Assembly (NCBI GenBank): GCA_964482585.1
Contig: CAYZYO010000010.1
Span: 1-27,955, forward strand
Direction of reading: 5' to 3'
Source of the DNA: CAYZYO01 sp964482585
GTDB lineage: Bacteria; Bacillota; Syntrophomonadia; Syntrophomonadales; Syntrophomonadaceae
Length of the DNA stretch: 27,955 bases
Shown here: positions 20,799 through 27,955 of the stretch, piece by piece
How the letters are laid out: the number at the start of each line of letters is the position of its first letter
Position numbering within the stretch: position 1 is the first letter of the stretch
Made by a program: the position numbers and the translations under genes
Notes under the pieces: generated by a model
Database searches by the model: none
What the model was told of the DNA's origin: nothing
What the model saw: only the letters and a program-made list of their open reading frames with translations

Positions 20799-23180
20799 TT
20801 ACAGGTTCATCAATGGGTTAATATCTATTTCGAGCTTAACTCCATCCATGTTCTCATTGCTTATTATGTATTGACCAATACTTCTTAGTAAAATTATATT
20901 TTCACACCTGGCAAATAACTGGTATCTAACCCGGTTCTTTATTTTCCTGATTGGGCACGGGGCAGGCCCGAGTACTTCAAGATTTTCTTCTTTAGCATCA
21001 GTAATATCCTGGATTTCTCGCCCAATATTCTCTGCCATCATCTGAGCCTGTTTTTCTTTCCTGGAAACAACTACAACCCTCAATAAATTAGAAAATGGTG
21101 GGTAATTTAATAGCTTGCGCAGCTTAATTTCCTCATAATAAAAACCTGTATAGTCTTGTTTTAATGCCATTTGAATAACATTATCATCAGCTTTATATGT
21201 TTGAATTATAACCTGTCCCGGGAGCTTACCGCGTCCAGCACGACCAGCTGCCTGAACTATCAATTGAAAACATCTCTCTGCTGCTCTAAAATCTGGTAGA
21301 TTTAACATGCTGTCAGCATTAATTATACCAACTAGAGAAACATCAGGAAAATCTAATCCTTTAGCCACCATTTGAGTTCCTATTAAAATATCTATTTCTT
21401 TATTTTTCATTCTCTCTAATATATTCTTTTGCGAATCTTTTTTCTTACTACTGTCCAAATCTAATCGTTCAACGCGGGCTTCAGGGAACATTATTCTAAT
21501 TTGTTCTTCTACCTTCTGGGTTCCATATCCAATCTGCTGCATATAAGTACTTCCACAGGAATTGCATTTTCCAATCATTTTAGTCTGGTAATTACAGTAA
21601 TGACATATATTAAGGTCAAGATCCTGATGATAGGTAATTCCAACTGAACAGTAAGGACATGTAGCAATAGTACCACAGTTCATACACACAGTCATGGGCG
21701 AATATCCTCTCCGGTTAATAAATAGGATCGACTGTTCACCCCGAATTAACACATGTTCTATCTTCTCCTGTAATAACGGAGAAATTATAGTATTAGGACC
21801 ACATTTTTTCATATCCTGGACCATCATCAACGGAACCTGTGCATTTACCCTGTTTTTTAAATTAAGCATATTCAACCGGCTGCTAACTGCCTGATAATAG
21901 GTTTCTAAACTCGGAGTAGCACTGCCTAATACTATTACTGCTGATTCAAGTTCAGCCCTTTTGGCAGCCACTTCCCGGGCATGGTATCTGGGAGTTTGTT
22001 CCTGCTTATAGGTAGTTTCCTGCTCTTCATCGATTATTACTAATCCAAGATTATCCAAAGGTGCAAAAACTGCTGATCTGGTTCCCAGTACCAGATCAAC
22101 TTCTCCCTGTTTAATCCTCTTCCATTCATCATATCTTTCTCCTGGTGACATACTGCTGTGGATTACGGCGAAATTCTCAATGCGCCTGGAGAATATATCT
22201 ACCAGGTGTCTCGTAAGCGCTATTTCAGGAACCAGTACGATTACACTTTTTCCAAGTTCTATTGCCTTCTGAGCAGCTTGTAAATATACTTCAGTCTTTC
22301 CGCTTCCAGTAACCCCATGAAGCAGAAAACCGCTTTGACTTTGGTTAGATATAGCCATCTCAATATCCTTCAGGGCAGCCTTCTGCTCATCATTTAATTC
22401 AGGTATTTTACCATATCCGGCAGTACTTTTTTTAGCGATCTTAATATAGTCCTTTTTTAACAAAGATTTAATACTGCTTAAAGGTGCAGTTTGATCAATT
22501 AATACTCTATCTATCTCATTAAATTCAATTATTCTGGCCATTATTTCTGCCTGGCGTGGTGCTTTTTTTTGTAATACCGGCATATCTTTAATTGGATCAA
22601 ATTGATTCCTTACATATACATAGCCGGTTTTAACCTTTCTATATCCGCTATAACTATTACTGATGTAAATAAGTTTTTTTCCCTGCAGCTCTTGTAATTC
22701 ACCTATTTTAATATATTTTTGAGCTTCTGACAAAGTTAATTCTTTCTTATCTAAAAGCAAAGAAAGAAATTCCCGGGTTTTTACCCCTTTATTCTCACTA
22801 GGTAAATATTCCAAATAATCCTGGCCATATAAAGGTATTACATATTTTGCTGTATTATTGTTATTGTGCCGAGGAATCATAGCATTAAGTGCCATAGTAA
22901 GCGGGCATAAATATACATCAGCCATCCATTTGGCTAAAAGGTATAGCTTATTATTAATCACCGGCTCGGTATCTAATACCCTTATAACCGGTTTAATCTT
23001 ACTTGACTTCAATGCTTTCTCTTCGCCAATAATATACCCTTCGACTACCCTCTTACCAAACGGTACTAAAACCCGCTTACCAAGTTCGATATTATTCTGC
23101 AGACTGCCCGGAACACTATAGGTAAAGCTGCTGTCAAACCTTTTTGATGGCAGGTTGATTAAAACATTTATAAAACTCAT
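20799..23180 (-). CDS. priA: Primosomal replication restart helicase PriA
   Basis: It restarts replication at stalled forks by binding the 3' arm and unwinding DNA to load the replicative helicase. The 793 residues comprise the 3' DNA-binding domain (about 1-105), a winged helix, helicase lobe 1 with Walker A GVTGSGKT (289-296) and motif II DEEQ (384-387), the zinc cluster C499, C502, C508, C511, C526, C529, C539 and C542, and lobe 2 with GTQMVAKGLDF and QAAGRAGR. Motif II is more often DEEH; Gln is a variant I believe also occurs in other Clostridia. The ATG follows GAGGAG. It lies between metK and def. Confidence 0.96.
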   Translation of the reverse strand: MSFINVLINLPSKRFDSSFTYSVPGSLQNNIELGKRVLVPFGKRVVEGYIIGEEKALKSSKIKPVIRVLDTEPVINNKLYLLAKWMADVYLCPLTMALNAMIPRHNNNNTAKYVIPLYGQDYLEYLPSENKGVKTREFLSLLLDKKELTLSEAQKYIKIGELQELQGKKLIYISNSYSGYRKVKTGYVYVRNQFDPIKDMPVLQKKAPRQAEIMARIIEFNEIDRVLIDQTAPLSSIKSLLKKDYIKIAKKSTAGYGKIPELNDEQKAALKDIEMAISNQSQSGFLLHGVTGSGKTEVYLQAAQKAIELGKSVIVLVPEIALTRHLVDIFSRRIENFAVIHSSMSPGERYDEWKRIKQGEVDLVLGTRSAVFAPLDNLGLVIIDEEQETTYKQEQTPRYHAREVAAKRAELESAVIVLGSATPSLETYYQAVSSRLNMLNLKNRVNAQVPLMMVQDMKKCGPNTIISPLLQEKIEHVLIRGEQSILFINRRGYSPMTVCMNCGTIATCPYCSVGITYHQDLDLNICHYCNYQTKMIGKCNSCGSTYMQQIGYGTQKVEEQIRIMFPEARVERLDLDSSKKKDSQKNILERMKNKEIDILIGTQMVAKGLDFPDVSLVGIINADSMLNLPDFRAAERCFQLIVQAAGRAGRGKLPGQVIIQTYKADDNVIQMALKQDYTGFYYEEIKLRKLLNYPPFSNLLRVVVVSRKEKQAQMMAENIGREIQDITDAKEENLEVLGPAPCPIRKIKNRVRYQLFARCENIILLRSIGQYIISNENMDGVKLEIDINPLMNL

Positions 23181-23201
23181 TTTTTCTCCTCAAATGGTTC
23201 A

Positions 23202-23250
23202 GGCTTGGTTTAGCAGATTTTAACAACACCGTAAAATCTAAAACCAAGCC
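23202..23250. other. Long hairpin between metK and priA
   Basis: Arms of 21 and 19 bases (both starting GGCTTGGTTT on opposite strands) enclose about 9 bases. There is no T-run at either end, so it is not a standard terminator. It may stabilise or process the metK-priA message. Confidence 0.45.
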
Positions 23251-23278
23251 CGCCCCCCATTGTGTTCCTCTTTAGTTA

Positions 23279-24463
23279 TTAAGCCTGTTGTTTTAATATC
23301 TGAGCCTTATCTATTCTTTCCCAGGTGAAATCTGAATCATCCCGGCCAAAGTGTCCATAGGCTGCAGTTTTCTTATAAATAGGTCTTCTTAGATCCAGGT
23401 CTCTAATAATGGCAGCTGGGCGCAGATCAAAATTGTTTTTTATAATATCAATAATCTTTTCCTCAGGTATTCTGTTGGTCCCGAAAGTATCAATACTTAT
23501 AGAGAGTGGTTGGGCAACCCCTATTGCGTAAGCTATCTGAACTTCACAGCGATCAGCGAATTCTGCCGCAACTAAATTCTTTGCTACATAGCGTGCCATA
23601 TAGGATGCTGAACGATCCACTTTGGTAGGATCTTTCCCGGAAAAGGCTCCTCCGCCATGCCTGGCCATTCCCCCGTATGTATCAACAATTATTTTTCTGC
23701 CGGTTAGACCGCAATCTCCCTGGGGCCCACCGATAACAAAGCGTCCAGTCGGATTTACAAAAAACCTGGTTTTATTATCAAGCATATTATCAGGTACTAT
23801 TTCCCTGATAACATGTTTAATAATATCTTCCCTGATAGTGTTATTATCTATATCCGGATGGTGCTGACAGGATACGACAACAGTATCAACCCTTACCGGT
23901 TTGTTGTCCTGGTATTCAACTGTAACCTGAGTTTTGCCATCAGGCCGGAGATATGCCAGGGTTTCATCCTTGCGGACATCGGTCAATTTTTTAGCTAATT
24001 TATTAGCAAGTGAAATAGGCATAGGCATTAGTTCAGCAGTTTCATTAGCAGCATATCCAAACATCATTCCCTGATCACCGGCTCCTACAGCCTCTATTTC
24101 ATCTTCTGTCATTTCTCCCATTTTTGCTTCATAGGACCTGTCCACACCCAATGCAATATCAGGTGACTGTTCGTCTAAAGATGTGATTACAGCACAGGTA
24201 TCACAATCAAACCCGTATTTTGCCCTGGTATAACCTATTCCTTTAATAGTACACCGTACCAATTTAGGAATATCTACATAGCAATTGGTAGTGATTTCAC
24301 CCGCTATTAAAACTAAACCGGTAGTTACCAACGATTCTGCTGCAACCCGAGATAAAGGATCACAGGCAATAATAGCATCTAAGATGGCATCTGACAGCTG
24401 ATCAGCTATTTTATCAGGATGCCCTTCGGTAACTGATTCCGAGGTGAAAAATTTTTTTGGCAA
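23279..24463 (-). CDS. metK: S-adenosylmethionine synthetase
   Basis: It makes SAM from methionine and ATP; SAM serves RsmB, RlmN and the YhcC-type enzyme also encoded here. All signatures are present: FTSESVTEGHPDKIADQ at the N-terminus (ATP and methionine binding), GAGDQGMMFGYA, GGPQGDCGLTGRKIIVDTYG and GGGAFSGKDPTKVDRS (P-loop). I choose TTG 24463, which gives MPKKFFTSESV; AAGGAG is 9 bases upstream, whereas it would be directly adjacent to the ATG at 24472. The length is 394 residues. I see no SAM riboswitch in the 26 bases between coaBC and this start. Confidence 0.96.
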   Translation of the reverse strand: MPKKFFTSESVTEGHPDKIADQLSDAILDAIIACDPLSRVAAESLVTTGLVLIAGEITTNCYVDIPKLVRCTIKGIGYTRAKYGFDCDTCAVITSLDEQSPDIALGVDRSYEAKMGEMTEDEIEAVGAGDQGMMFGYAANETAELMPMPISLANKLAKKLTDVRKDETLAYLRPDGKTQVTVEYQDNKPVRVDTVVVSCQHHPDIDNNTIREDIIKHVIREIVPDNMLDNKTRFFVNPTGRFVIGGPQGDCGLTGRKIIVDTYGGMARHGGGAFSGKDPTKVDRSASYMARYVAKNLVAAEFADRCEVQIAYAIGVAQPLSISIDTFGTNRIPEEKIIDIIKNNFDLRPAAIIRDLDLRRPIYKKTAAYGHFGRDDSDFTWERIDKAQILKQQA

Positions 24464-24489
24464 TCCCCTCATCTCCTTATTATATATTC

Positions 24490-25689
24490 CTATATTAAAT
24501 CAACAATCTTATCTATAATCGCTGCTGCAACATCTTCCTTACTCATTTTAGGTAAAGAATTGATATTTCCATCTCTATGAATAAAAGTGACTATATTAGT
24601 CTCAGTTGCAAATCCAGCTCCCTCTAACGTAACATCATTGGCTACAATAAAATCAAGATTCTTGCTGGCCAGTTTTTTCCTGGCATTTTCAATTATATTT
24701 TCGGTTTCAGCTGCAAATCCGACCATAATTTGATTAACCTTTTTTTGTTTACCTAGTTCTTTTAAAATATCGGGGGTTCCAACCAACTCTAAAACTAAGG
24801 TTTCAGAATAGTCATCTTTTTTCTTCATCTTTTGCCCGGCAATGCTTTTTAAGCGAAAATCACTCACAGCTGCTGCACCTATTATTACATCACATGCAGG
24901 CTGATATTTAAGCATAATATTATACATCTCCTCAGCACTCCAGGCCGGTATAAACTCTACTTCTGCAGGTGGTTGAAGATGAGTATGTCCGCTTACCAGG
25001 ATTACATCAGCCCCCCTTGATTGCGCTTCCTGGGCGATACAATATCCCATTTTCCCTGTGCCTCGATTAGCTATAAACCTGACCGGGTCAATATCCTCAC
25101 AGGTAGTACCGGCATTAACCATTATGCGCTTACCATACAGGTCTCTCTTTCCATACAGGAGCTGCCTGATATTGTTGTAAATGCTATCTATTTCCGGCAG
25201 TCTCCCAGTTCCACTGGTGCCACAGGCAAGATCTCCACTTTCTGGTTTCATAATATAATAACCATAATCATTAAGCTTCTTTATATTATCCTGAACTACA
25301 GGATTTTTGTACATATTAGAATTCATAGAAGGCACAATCAGAACCGGTGAAGTATTGGCTACAAAAATAGTTGATAGAACATCATCAGCGATCCCATGTG
25401 CTATTTTAGCAATAAAATTGGCAGTTGCCGGTGCAATAACCAACAAATCAAGCTGTTGAGCTACGTCAATATGTTGGACCTTCCATTCCTGTGATTCTGA
25501 CCATAAACTGGTAATAACTTCATTTCCGGTTAAGGTTTTAAATGTCAAAGGGGAAATAAATTTTTGGGCTCCTTCTGTCATAATTACGATAACATTACAG
25601 TCAGCATCTTTCTTAAGCTTACTGGCTAGATCAGCGATCTTATATGCTGCAATGCCACCGGTAATTCCTATTCCTACAGTCTTAGACAT
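24490..25689 (-). CDS. coaBC: Bifunctional phosphopantothenoylcysteine decarboxylase / phosphopantothenate-cysteine ligase
   Basis: It performs two middle steps of coenzyme A synthesis. The N-terminal CoaC flavoprotein half begins VGIGITGGIAAYK and has QHIDVAQQLDLLVIAPATAN with the catalytic His, PSMNSNMY and CGTSGTGRLPE. The C-terminal CoaB half has DPVRFIANRGTGKMG and the KMKKKDD loop with the intersubunit Lys. The region usually reading GTREPIDPVR is GTTCEDIDPVR, an unusual Arg-to-Cys change in a substrate loop. I choose ATG 25689 (399 residues) because AAGGAGGAG lies 5 bases before it; the frame extends to 25728 inside rpoZ. It overlaps the end of rpoZ by 8 bases. Confidence 0.94.
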   Translation of the reverse strand: MSKTVGIGITGGIAAYKIADLASKLKKDADCNVIVIMTEGAQKFISPLTFKTLTGNEVITSLWSESQEWKVQHIDVAQQLDLLVIAPATANFIAKIAHGIADDVLSTIFVANTSPVLIVPSMNSNMYKNPVVQDNIKKLNDYGYYIMKPESGDLACGTSGTGRLPEIDSIYNNIRQLLYGKRDLYGKRIMVNAGTTCEDIDPVRFIANRGTGKMGYCIAQEAQSRGADVILVSGHTHLQPPAEVEFIPAWSAEEMYNIMLKYQPACDVIIGAAAVSDFRLKSIAGQKMKKKDDYSETLVLELVGTPDILKELGKQKKVNQIMVGFAAETENIIENARKKLASKNLDFIVANDVTLEGAGFATETNIVTFIHRDGNINSLPKMSKEDVAAAIIDKIVDLI

Positions 25690-25906
25690 TTTTCTCCTCC
25701 TTGAGATTAAGTTTATCCTTAATATCAATTTTAATTTTACCCTCTATGATCTCATCAAGTGCTTCACTCACCATTGAAGATAAACGGTAGTTCTCATCAT
25801 TTTTTTTCATCTCTGATAAAACCCTTGCTCTTTTCGCTACCGCTATTACTACAGCATATTTACTATCAGCTATATCAATTAGTTCCTTAGTTGAAGAAGG
25901 AATCAA
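25682..25906 (-). CDS. rpoZ: RNA polymerase omega subunit
   Basis: Omega helps assemble RNA polymerase by holding the beta' chain. The short protein has the family core ELIDIADSKYAVVIAVAKRAR, then LSSMVSEALDEIIEGKI. I choose TTG 25906 (74 residues), which follows GAGGTG by 6 bases and gives the usual MIPSSTKELI N-terminus; the GTG at 25915 is part of that Shine-Dalgarno and overlaps the gmk stop. The C-terminal tail is lysine-rich and short. The position between gmk and coaBC is conserved in Firmicutes. Confidence 0.9.
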   Translation of the reverse strand: MIPSSTKELIDIADSKYAVVIAVAKRARVLSEMKKNDENYRLSSMVSEALDEIIEGKIKIDIKDKLNLKEEKNV

Positions 25907-25911
25907 ATTAA

Positions 25912-26499
25912 TCACCTCAAATTTAAATTCTCTATTTTACACCTTTCGGCTATAATAATTGATTTAATGTTTCTGACAGCTTCATCTACACTATCATTTA
26001 CAACCAAATAATTATAATATTTCACCTGTTTCATTTCATCTTCACATGCAGCCAAGCGTTTACTTATGCTTTCAAGAGTATCTTTACCCCGCGAAGAAAG
26101 CCTATTTGCCAATTCTTTAATACTGGGTGGATTTATGAAAATATAAACCCCCTGGGGCATTTTCTCTTTTACCTGCAGAGCCCCTTGAATATCAATTTCT
26201 AATAAGACATCATGTCCCTTCTGCAATTCGTTTATGACAAAATTCCTGGGGGTCCCATACAAATTTGAATATACCTGAGCCCACTCCAGGAATTCATTTC
26301 TGTCTATCTTCCTAGTAAATTCCTCACTGGTAACAAAAAAATAGTCTTTACCATTAATCTCTCCGGTTCTAGGCTTACGGGTAGTAACCGAAATAGATAA
26401 TGTCATATCATTAACCTTTGCCAATAGTGCTTCTTTAATAGTCCCTTTCCCTACACCTGAGGGTCCCGATATAACAAATAGAATACCCTTTCTAGTCAT
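25912..26499 (-). CDS. gmk: Guanylate kinase
   Basis: It phosphorylates GMP to GDP. The P-loop is SGPSGVGKGT (11-20), followed by SVTTRKPRTGEINGKDYFFV for GMP binding and LEIDIQGALQVKE, the lid and base-recognition region. The length of 195 is usual. The ATG has only a weak Shine-Dalgarno (GGAAG, about 11 bases upstream), and the gap to remA is 20 bases. Besides GTP for RNA and protein synthesis it serves (p)ppGpp metabolism in Firmicutes. Confidence 0.96.
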   Translation of the reverse strand: MTRKGILFVISGPSGVGKGTIKEALLAKVNDMTLSISVTTRKPRTGEINGKDYFFVTSEEFTRKIDRNEFLEWAQVYSNLYGTPRNFVINELQKGHDVLLEIDIQGALQVKEKMPQGVYIFINPPSIKELANRLSSRGKDTLESISKRLAACEDEMKQVKYYNYLVVNDSVDEAVRNIKSIIIAERCKIENLNLR

Positions 26500-26519
26500 A
26501 TAATAATCACACTTCCCGA

Positions 26520-26789
26520 TTAATCATCCTCATTTACGTCTTTTACGTCTTTGACTGTTAAGCGATTTGCTACTGTTTCGGGTTGGACTGCTGATAAAAT
26601 AATGTGAGAACTATCAGTAACTATGACTGCCCTGGTCCTGCGGCCGTAAGTCGCATCAACCAGCATTCCCTCTTCTCTGGCTTCTTGAATAATCCTTTTT
26701 ATTGGTGCGGATTCAGGACTTACAATAGCTACAATTCTATTTGATGCTACAATATTACCAAATCCTATATTCACGAGTTTAACGTCCAT
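26520..26789 (-). CDS. remA: RemA/DUF370 DNA-binding regulator
   Basis: The 89-residue protein matches the RemA family: KLVNIGFGNIVASNRIVAIV, SPESAPIKRIIQEAREEG and DATYGRRTRAVIVTDSSHII. In B. subtilis RemA is an oligomeric, LytTR-like DNA-binding activator of extracellular matrix and osmoprotection genes; in other anaerobes of this group its targets are not defined. The ATG is preceded by CCGGAG. A small hairpin (TCCGG/CCGGA) lies in the leader between yicC and this gene. Place between yicC and gmk is the standard one. Confidence 0.93.
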   Translation of the reverse strand: MDVKLVNIGFGNIVASNRIVAIVSPESAPIKRIIQEAREEGMLVDATYGRRTRAVIVTDSSHIILSAVQPETVANRLTVKDVKDVNEDD

Positions 26790-26822
26790 AATACTCCGGT
26801 TATCCCCGGATTCACCTCCCGG

Positions 26823-27701
26823 CTATTCTATATTTTGCAGCTGTTCTCTGATTCTTTCTAATTCAGCTTTAACCTCTACAACTATTTTACTCATTTCGAT
26901 ATCGTTAGCTTTTGATGCAATAGTGTTTATCTCCCGGAACATTTCCTGGACCAGAAAATCACATTTGCGGCCAACAGCACCTTCACTTCTCATGAATTCT
27001 TCCAAATGATAAATGTGGCTTTTTAACCTCACTATTTCTTCAGTTATACTTGACTTATCAGCAAAAATTGCTGATTCCTGCATAATTCTTTGTTCATCAA
27101 GTAACTCCTGGGAGACCATCTCCAGAATCCTCTTACAAAGTCTTTCACTGTAATTCTTTGTGACCTCCGGAGACCTTATTTCCAGGCTTTCAACCATTGA
27201 TAATATACAATTGTTTCTTTCTAGAATATCTCTGGCCAGATTTTGCCCCTCTTTGCTGCGCATATCAACAAGACTTTCCATGGCTACAGCTATAGATTGT
27301 TTTAGTACCTCCCATAATACTTCTAAATCCTCTTCAATGTCTTCCAGGGTGAATACTTCAGGCAGCCTAAATACATCAATAACCTTAATTTGCGATTGAA
27401 TATCAAGCTTTTCTTCTAATTCCTTCAAATAGTTATAATATGCTATTGCAAGATCTTTGTCAACCTTGACCTTTCTCTCAGATTCCTCCAGTTTCTGAAT
27501 AGTAAATGTTATCTCCACCCTACCCCTGCTTACATATTCCTTTATTTCCTTCTTGATCCGATCTTCAAGGAAAACATACCTGCGGGATAATCTGATATAG
27601 GGATCAAAATAACGATGATTTACCCCTCTGATTTCACAGGTTACCTGATACCCCATACTACTAACTTGACAGCGCCCATATCCAGTCATGCTTCTTACCA
27701 T
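26823..27701 (-). CDS. yicC: YicC/YloC family endoribonuclease
   Basis: Members of this family are single-strand RNases implicated in mRNA and small-RNA turnover. The 292 residues begin MVRSMTGYGR and carry EIRGVNHRYFDPYIRLSRR in the N-terminal YicC domain; a helical, charged middle leads to the C-terminal DUF1732 region with GAVGRKCDFLVQEMFREINT and SKANDIEMSKIVVEVKAELE. Both ends are complete. The ATG lies a few bases after AAGG and overlaps the stop of an ORF fragment upstream (ATGGTAA). It is the first complete gene of the housekeeping block in this window. Confidence 0.94.
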   Translation of the reverse strand: MVRSMTGYGRCQVSSMGYQVTCEIRGVNHRYFDPYIRLSRRYVFLEDRIKKEIKEYVSRGRVEITFTIQKLEESERKVKVDKDLAIAYYNYLKELEEKLDIQSQIKVIDVFRLPEVFTLEDIEEDLEVLWEVLKQSIAVAMESLVDMRSKEGQNLARDILERNNCILSMVESLEIRSPEVTKNYSERLCKRILEMVSQELLDEQRIMQESAIFADKSSITEEIVRLKSHIYHLEEFMRSEGAVGRKCDFLVQEMFREINTIASKANDIEMSKIVVEVKAELERIREQLQNIE

Positions 27702-27865
27702 ATTATAAAATCAACCTTTCCTAATACATTTTCTATTCTTGCAAAGGCCTCTATTTGCTTTTCTAAATACTGATACAATTCAAAGTTAACCTTTCCCTTA
27801 TCCTGGCTGTCATTACCCACCCATGCCCGGAAGACACAACCACTTATGAAAATAAAGTAAGGCGA
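27695..27865 (-). pseudogene. C-terminal ORF fragment upstream of yicC, cut off by a repeat arm
   Basis: On the minus strand a frame without ATG reads SPYFIFISGCVFRAWVGND, then SQDKGKVNFELYQYLEKQIE and AFARIENVLGKVDFIIW before TAA, which overlaps the yicC start. Composition and the coupled stop look genuine. The frame is closed upstream by a TAA that belongs to the repeat arm starting at 27864. It looks like the tail of a gene interrupted by that repeat. A GTG at 27820 could start a 41-residue product but lacks a Shine-Dalgarno. The family is not recognised. Confidence 0.4.
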
Positions 27866-27915
27866 TTAACCACAGATGAACACAGATTTTTGCACAGATC
27901 CACGCAGATTTTTTT
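27864..27915. repeat. Arm of the ACCACAGATGAACACAGAT repeat
   Basis: It starts GATTAACCACAGATGAACAC and continues with two more CAGAT words, closely like the right arm (inverted) of the element at 9305-9574. The partner arm would lie beyond the window. Confidence 0.6.
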
Positions 27916-27955
27916 GTTTTAATAGGTATCTGGAACAATTATAATATTTTACCTT

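Noticed and set aside
20799..23180. PriA motif II DEEQ as evidence of an inactive helicase
   Set aside because: Asp and Glu needed for ATP hydrolysis are kept, all other motifs and the eight zinc Cys are intact, and Gln seems to be a tolerated variant.
23202..23250. Terminator between metK and priA
   Set aside because: The hairpin is long but is not followed by a T-run on either strand.
24464..24489. SAM riboswitch before metK
   Set aside because: The space between coaBC and metK is only 26 bases, and no aptamer blocks are visible.

Overview
The window looks like a chromosomal segment of a low-GC, spore-former-type Firmicute (class Clostridia). The order yicC-remA-gmk-rpoZ-coaBC-metK-priA-def-fmt-DUF116-yugP-rsmB-rlmN-stp-prkC-rsgA-rpe is the conserved Clostridia housekeeping block. 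The phenylacetate-CoA-ligase-like remnant, the DUF1646 ion-transporter homologue and the block with metK inside it suggest an anaerobe near the Syntrophomonadales/Peptococcales. That placement is inference from gene content; no rRNA is present to settle it.

Layout. (1) 1-765: the end of an unidentified membrane protein (+) facing a divergent dUTPase-like gene (-). (2) 766-3419: a decay zone with few intact genes. It holds a REP-like palindrome pair, a C-terminally truncated PD-(D/E)XK nuclease-like ORF, a small membrane ORF lacking a canonical start, an N-terminally truncated phenylacetate-CoA-ligase-like gene and a frameshifted ORF of about 80 codons. (3) 3332-3545: tRNA-Leu(CAG) with a consensus promoter and a terminator. 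(4) 3592-6290: a YhcC-type radical SAM protein, a membrane-anchored unknown and a DUF1646 transporter. (5) 6668-10978: the riboflavin operon ribD-ribE-ribBA-ribH on the minus strand, with its own promoter, an FMN riboswitch, an attenuator hairpin and a final terminator. (6) 10981-27701: the long minus-strand housekeeping block. It covers ribosome rescue and biogenesis (rsgA, rsmB, rlmN), a Ser/Thr kinase-phosphatase pair (prkC/stp), translation initiation and maturation (fmt, def), replication restart (priA), cofactors (metK, coaBC), nucleotides (gmk), RNA polymerase omega (rpoZ), the RemA regulator and the YicC RNase.

Most genes in the block are tightly spaced or overlapping, so they are probably co-transcribed and translationally coupled. 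The exceptions are informative. Two intergenic elements of nearly equal length (about 270 bp) with terminal inverted repeats sit inside otherwise compact operons, between ribD and ribE and between rsgA and prkC. A third related arm lies at the right edge, next to an ORF fragment just upstream of yicC.

I found no CRISPR array, phage, intact transposase, defence island or secondary-metabolite cluster. The most interesting signals are small: the inverted-repeat elements, a probable AUU start for ribE, a dUTPase with altered catalytic motifs, a nuclease remnant whose catalytic Glu and Lys are swapped, and frequent TTG starts. I see no convincing new multi-gene system here.
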